From the NCBI GenBank assembly GCA_900555605.1, contig USLW01000015.1, positions 1 to 15,856 on the forward strand: a stretch of 15,856 nt of DNA. The letters run 5' to 3'. Position 1 is the first letter of the stretch; each line of letters opens with the position of its first letter. The translations under genes and the position numbers were made by a program. This document shows, in pieces, positions 12,483 through 15,856 of the stretch. Source of the DNA: an uncultured Clostridium sp. GTDB taxonomy: Bacteria; Bacillota; Clostridia; UBA1212; UBA1255. The notes beneath the pieces were generated by a model. That model ran no database searches, was not told the DNA's origin, and worked only from the letters and a program-made list of their open reading frames with translations.

Positions 12483-13268
12483 GTGATAAAGAACGTAAGG
12501 CTGACAGTTGCATATGATGGAACAGCCTATGCAGGCTGGCAGATTCAAAAACAGCAGCCGACAATACAGGGAATCCTGCAGCAGGCGCTGCACCAGCTTC
12601 TGCGGGAAGAAATTTCACTGATCGGCTGCAGCAGAACCGACGCAGGCGTCCACGCCCTGAATTATACGGCAAACTTTTTCACAGAGACCAGTATTCCGGC
12701 AGAAAAGATTGCTGCTGCCGTCAATCCTCTGCTCCCGCGGGATATCGCGGTAAAAAATTCTGCAGAAGCAGAGCCTTCCTTTCACGCAACCCATTCTTCC
12801 ACCGGTAAAACATATCGGTATTATTTTTACTATGCAAGGACGGCTTCCCCGTTCTGGGAAAACCGCGCATGGCATGTGAAGCAGCCTCTTGATTTTGCGG
12901 CCATGACACAGGCTGCCCGCTTTTTCATCGGTGAACATGCCTTTGATGCATTCCGCGCGGTGGGCGGATACGCCAAAAACACAGTCCGCCGGGTTACGCA
13001 TTCCGAAGTCACGCAAAATATTGCTTTCATGGCAGAAGACGCGCCGGCCTTTTGCTATGAGATCAGCGGCAACGGATTTTTATATAACATGGTACGAATC
13101 ATTACCGGTACAATTGTATACGCAGGCCTGAAAAAGATCCCGCCCGACGGGATTCCGGAAATTCTGCGGGCCAAAAAACGCGCAAAAGCAGGAATTACCG
13201 CTCCGGCCTGCGGGCTGTATCTGGTCCGTTCTTTTTACGAAAAATCGCAATGTCCACACTGCCCATAA
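12483..13268 (+). CDS. truA: tRNA pseudouridine(38-40) synthase TruA
   Basis: Two hundred and sixty-one residues from a GTG start with GGAGG ten bases upstream. VAYDGTAYAGWQIQ opens the protein. SRTDAGVHA (50-58) holds the catalytic Asp53, and SGNGFLYNMVRIITGTIV is the conserved C-terminal RNA-binding segment. TruA converts uridines 38-40 of the tRNA anticodon stem to pseudouridine. The family usually ends near LYLVxVxY, matching GLYLVRSFYEKS. The product then adds CPHCP, a short CxxC tail. The last 74 bases overlap the 3' end of the convergent membrane-protein gene. It is probably cotranscribed with the kinase gene. Confidence 0.94.
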   Translation: MIKNVRLTVAYDGTAYAGWQIQKQQPTIQGILQQALHQLLREEISLIGCSRTDAGVHALNYTANFFTETSIPAEKIAAAVNPLLPRDIAVKNSAEAEPSFHATHSSTGKTYRYYFYYARTASPFWENRAWHVKQPLDFAAMTQAARFFIGEHAFDAFRAVGGYAKNTVRRVTHSEVTQNIAFMAEDAPAFCYEISGNGFLYNMVRIITGTIVYAGLKKIPPDGIPEILRAKKRAKAGITAPACGLYLVRSFYEKSQCPHCP

Positions 13269-14031
13269 TATGCAGAAAATATTTGGTGCAAAAAATAAAT
13301 GTCAGACAGGATATCAGATTATCTGAAAATTGATATAAGACCGTTGCCGCACTATGAAGCGGAATCAGTCCGAAAAGGAATCCCAGCAGGTATGTGTAAG
13401 CAGTCCGAAAAACGGCCAGGCCTATGATCAGCAACAGGATTTTCAGAACCTTTCCCCTGGATATCAAAGACGAAAAGGTAAGCGCCTTTGGTCCCCACAA
13501 GCCTGTTACCGCTACTGCATAAACCGCAAAATACAAGATGATCGCAGCAAAAATGCCCGGAAAAATAAAAAACAGAAGGCCGCAGAACACCACGCAATAC
13601 ATCATCAGACAGGTGACAAGCGCTTTTGGAAATAAGCGTACAGATTCGTCGAACACATCAAAAAGCTGATAGGGAATCTGCTGATGGCTGTAATATGTGA
13701 TTTTGATCACCGCAAGCTGAAGCACCACGGCTAAAAGGGACAAAACAAAAGAAACGGCTCTGTAATAAAAATACCTGGTCAGCTGTGACAGCTGCAGATC
13801 TGTCAGCGTCCCTTCATTCTCCAGCAGCGCGCTAAAAGATTCCGCTTCCCCCAATATTGCGTTCAGATCCTTTACCTCAAATGAAGGATCAATTAAAAAC
13901 ACCTGGACCAGAGACAGCGGCAGAATAACCAGCAGACACAGCAGCAATATGGATTTGATATGATTTTTATACGTCAGGAATGTATCCTTTCCGATGTCCC
14001 TGAGGGAAAAAGGTTCGCTGCCGCTGTTCAT
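13195..14031 (-). CDS. Integral membrane protein of unknown function, third gene of the cdnL operon
   Basis: Two hundred and seventy-eight residues. After a short cytosolic start (SLRDIGKDTFLTYKNHIKS) come about six hydrophobic segments, near 26-46, 92-112, 137-155, 155-180, 195-222 and 240-258. Between the first two lies a hydrophilic loop (about 48-85) with acidic residues. The layout and the LLFFIFPGIFAAIILYFAVYAV stretch recall YciC/GPDPase membrane-domain-like families, but I would not assign one. It overlaps the upstream membrane-protein gene by four bases (ATGA), so coupled translation is likely. The C-terminus (FRKKNGPDTARRPER) is basic and encoded opposite the truA 3' end. Confidence 0.75.
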   Translation of the reverse strand: MNSGSEPFSLRDIGKDTFLTYKNHIKSILLLCLLVILPLSLVQVFLIDPSFEVKDLNAILGEAESFSALLENEGTLTDLQLSQLTRYFYYRAVSFVLSLLAVVLQLAVIKITYYSHQQIPYQLFDVFDESVRLFPKALVTCLMMYCVVFCGLLFFIFPGIFAAIILYFAVYAVAVTGLWGPKALTFSSLISRGKVLKILLLIIGLAVFRTAYTYLLGFLFGLIPLHSAATVLYQFSDNLISCLTFIFCTKYFLHIMGSVDIAIFRKKNGPDTARRPER

Positions 14032-14651
14032 GATTTTTTCCTTTTACTCCGCTTCTTTCTACTCCTGTAGCCGTAGCCCTCCTCCGGCTCCTTTTTGCCG
14101 TGCCGTTTTTCCCAAAAGTCGACGGAACACAGAATATAGAGCCAGGACAAAAACAAACCAATCAGCGCGATAACGCTGTATATCAAGATCATGAATAAAA
14201 AGCTCATATAATATTGTCCGGCGGTTTTATCGTACTGACTGACAAAATTCTGGTTCAGTACATTCTGCACAAAGGCCTTAGCGGTTTTTTCAAAAATATT
14301 CAGCCCTTCATATCCTTCCGCTGAAAATTCTCCGGCATAAACAATTAAAATATCCGCGAAAAATGCAATCACCACGGCAGTAATGCAGGCCAGCGCGATA
14401 AAAAGCAAATTGATCCCCCGCCGATCCTTTTTATCAATAAAATATAAATAAAACGCATACGCGCCCACACCGGTCAGCAAAAATAAAAATGCGGTTAAAA
14501 CAGAAAACAGCGCGTGTACCGCCACAAAAAAAACACTGCCAAGCAGCGCACCCAAAAATGAAAAAAGAAACACCCTGCCATATTTCTTTTTTACCGGCGG
14601 CTGTGCCTCTGCCAATCTGGAAACATCGACCAAATAATCACAACTCCTCAA
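14028..14651 (-). CDS. Membrane protein of unknown function, second gene of the cdnL operon
   Basis: Two hundred and seven residues. A polar N-terminus (about 1-26) is followed by hydrophobic segments near 28-48, 50-72, 82-105 and 148-175. The tail is very basic (EEGYGYRSRKKRSKRKKS) and likely cytosolic. Between segments three and four is a long hydrophilic region (about 107-147), probably outside. I recognise no family. Its start overlaps the cdnL end by 14 bases and its stop overlaps the next gene by four. The three genes therefore form one tightly coupled unit, which suggests a shared role that cannot be deduced here. Confidence 0.7.
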   Translation of the reverse strand: MRSCDYLVDVSRLAEAQPPVKKKYGRVFLFSFLGALLGSVFFVAVHALFSVLTAFLFLLTGVGAYAFYLYFIDKKDRRGINLLFIALACITAVVIAFFADILIVYAGEFSAEGYEGLNIFEKTAKAFVQNVLNQNFVSQYDKTAGQYYMSFLFMILIYSVIALIGLFLSWLYILCSVDFWEKRHGKKEPEEGYGYRSRKKRSKRKKS

Positions 14652-15135
14652 TACATTGATCTATAATACCGTTCACTTCTTCTTCTACTTCATAAATTTC
14701 TTTTCCGCTGGCCAGCACCAATTCACTGAATAAAATGTTTTTAGCGGTGGTCAAAAGCTTTTTTTCACCCGTAGACAGACTGCGGTCCCTTTCGCGCATG
14801 CGGAGAGACTTGTACACCTCCGCAGCTTCATAGATATTTCCGCTACGCAATTTATCCAGACTTTCACGATACCGTTTATTCCAGTTCTGACTTGCAGCGG
14901 CACATGGACATTTCAAATGCCGAAAGACCTCCCCTACCTCTGTTTCCGCCATAACAGGCCGAATGCCGAGGTCGCCGGCATTGTCTACAGGTACCTTCAG
15001 CTGTAGGTTGCTGTGGGATAATTTCAGGTTGTAATAACGCCGCGATTCACCCAATACCTCTTTTTCCTCAATAGAATCTATAATGCCCGCGCCATGCAGC
15101 GGATACACGATCCTATCTCCTACACCGTATTCCAT
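14638..15135 (-). CDS. cdnL: CarD/CdnL-family transcription regulator
   Basis: One hundred and sixty-five residues from ATG 15135. MEYGVGDRIVYPLHGAGIID opens the RNA polymerase-interacting (Tudor-like) domain, about 1-65. The all-helical C-terminal domain follows, with NWNKRYRESLDKLRSG, EVYKSL and GEKKLLTTAKNILFSELVLA, typical of CarD/CdnL. These proteins bind the RNA polymerase beta subunit and stabilise open complexes at rRNA and other promoters. An upstream ATG at 15180 would add 15 residues, but GGTGGGAG lies seven bases before 15135 and the family starts at the MEYG motif. It leads an operon with two membrane-protein genes and is transcribed away from galK. Confidence 0.88.
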   Translation of the reverse strand: MEYGVGDRIVYPLHGAGIIDSIEEKEVLGESRRYYNLKLSHSNLQLKVPVDNAGDLGIRPVMAETEVGEVFRHLKCPCAAASQNWNKRYRESLDKLRSGNIYEAAEVYKSLRMRERDRSLSTGEKKLLTTAKNILFSELVLASGKEIYEVEEEVNGIIDQCIEEL

Positions 15136-15150
15136 AGTAAAGCTCCCACC

Positions 15151-15186
15151 TGTAAACAGCAAAATAAATGTAAACAGCAAAATAAA
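15151..15186. repeat. Perfect tandem duplication (2 x 18) in the cdnL leader
   Basis: TGTAAACAGCAAAATAAA occurs at 15151-15168 and again at 15169-15186. It lies between the cdnL promoter and its ribosome binding site, so it lengthens the leader of this message by 18 bases compared with a single copy. Confidence 0.9.
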
Positions 15187-15208
15187 AACTGTACTTCATT
15201 ACTTATTT

Positions 15209-15237
15209 ATTATATACTTCTCTCTGTAAAAAGACAA
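15209..15237 (-). promoter_or_regulatory. Promoter of the cdnL operon
   Basis: Minus-strand TTGTCT (15232-15237), a 17-base spacer and consensus TATAAT (15209-15214). The gap between the cdnL and galK starts is only 131 bases, so any galK promoter must overlap this region; I could not place one firmly. Confidence 0.65.
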
Positions 15238-15266
15238 GAGTCAAATCACAAGGAGAGATTTTCACT

Positions 15267-15856
15267 ATGTACTACAATCTGGAAAGAATGAAAACACTGT
15301 TCACCGCCGCTTTCGGACCTTCTGATGAAAAGATCCGTTTTTTTGCCGCGCCGGGCAGAACAAATTTGATCGGAGAGCATATTGATTACTGCGGCGGTTT
15401 TGTCTTTCCCGCCGCGCTGACGCTTGACACGCTGCTGGCAATCCGTCCGAACCGCAGCCGTCAGCTGCGTATGACTGCTACGGATCTTGACGAAATTTAT
15501 ACAGCGGATTTAGACGATCTTGAAAAAGCACGCGGCCTGAAATGGGGAAATTATCAGGCAGGCGTTGCAAAAGAATTAATGGCCATGGGATATGTGCTTA
15601 CCGGTGCAGATTTGTTATTTTACGGGACAATCCCCTATGGATCCGGACTTTCCTCCTCTGCCTCCATTGAGCTTGCCACAGGACTTGCGTTATCCGCTCT
15701 GGCAGAAAACAGTATGCAGCGCGGTATTGACCCGATGCATCTGGCGCTGGCGGGTCAGCGTGCGGAAAACCAATTCTGCGGGGTCAAGTGCGGTATTATG
15801 GATCAATTTGCATCTGCCATGGGAAAGCAGAATCATGCGATTCTGCTGGACTGCGC
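15267..15856 (+). CDS. galK: Galactokinase, N-terminal half (continues beyond the window)
   Basis: One hundred and ninety-six codons are visible of roughly 390-430. PGRTNLIGEHIDY (29-41) is the galactokinase signature. TIPYGSGLSSSASIELA (121-137) is the GHMP ATP-binding loop, and CGVKCGIMDQFASAMG (171-186) holds the likely catalytic Asp179. The enzyme phosphorylates galactose at C1 in the Leloir pathway. AAGGAGAG lies nine bases before ATG 15267. The gene is read divergently from cdnL. The frame is still open at 15856. galT and galE are not visible, so whether it heads a gal operon cannot be seen. Confidence 0.93.
   Translation, partial: MYYNLERMKTLFTAAFGPSDEKIRFFAAPGRTNLIGEHIDYCGGFVFPAALTLDTLLAIRPNRSRQLRMTATDLDEIYTADLDDLEKARGLKWGNYQAGVAKELMAMGYVLTGADLLFYGTIPYGSGLSSSASIELATGLALSALAENSMQRGIDPMHLALAGQRAENQFCGVKCGIMDQFASAMGKQNHAILLDC

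Overview
The window looks like a chromosomal segment of a low-to-mid GC Firmicute, most likely a Clostridia member of the Lachnospiraceae type. The reasons are strong AGGAGG-type ribosome binding sites, sigma-A promoters with 17-base spacers, a CarD/CdnL regulator, rplM-rpsI followed by a tsaE-tsaB-rimI cluster, and surface proteins built from DNRLRE, Big_2 and ricin-type modules. This assignment is inferred from gene content only.

The left third (1-4020) is a degraded accessory region. It holds two decayed relatives of the large gene at 4893-8240: a signal-peptide-bearing one running off the left edge, and a small remnant at 492-623 that keeps the promoter. Next come the tail of a DnaB-like helicase gene with two in-frame stops and a decayed IS3-family element whose orfB contains two perfect back-to-back hairpins. 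A set of 9-base direct repeats follows, then a compact DUF4160-DUF2442-XRE module in which the first and third genes carry small insertions.

The middle (4021-8330) is a two-gene minus-strand operon. It starts from a well-formed promoter with a palindrome inside its spacer. The first gene encodes an 1115-residue mosaic of DNRLRE-like, Big_2, ricin-type, Big_2, ricin-type and a C-terminal caspase-like (CHAT/clan CD) domain with His970 and Cys1030. The second encodes a lipoprotein. The mosaic protein has extracellular-type modules but no visible signal peptide, whereas its broken relative at the left edge has one.

The right half (8340-15856) is conserved housekeeping DNA. On the minus strand, rplM and rpsI (translation) end at an intrinsic terminator and are followed by tsaE-tsaB-rimI (tRNA t6A modification and S18 acetylation), which end at another terminator. 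tsaE is split by one in-frame TAA. On the plus strand are a ROK-family glucokinase gene and truA. A minus-strand operon of cdnL plus two membrane proteins converges on truA with a 74-base overlap. galK starts divergently from cdnL and runs off the right edge.

The most interesting unit is the lectin/caspase-like protein with its lipoprotein partner and its duplicated, palindrome-bearing promoter. The split tsaE and the inserted DUF4160-DUF2442-XRE module are the next best leads.
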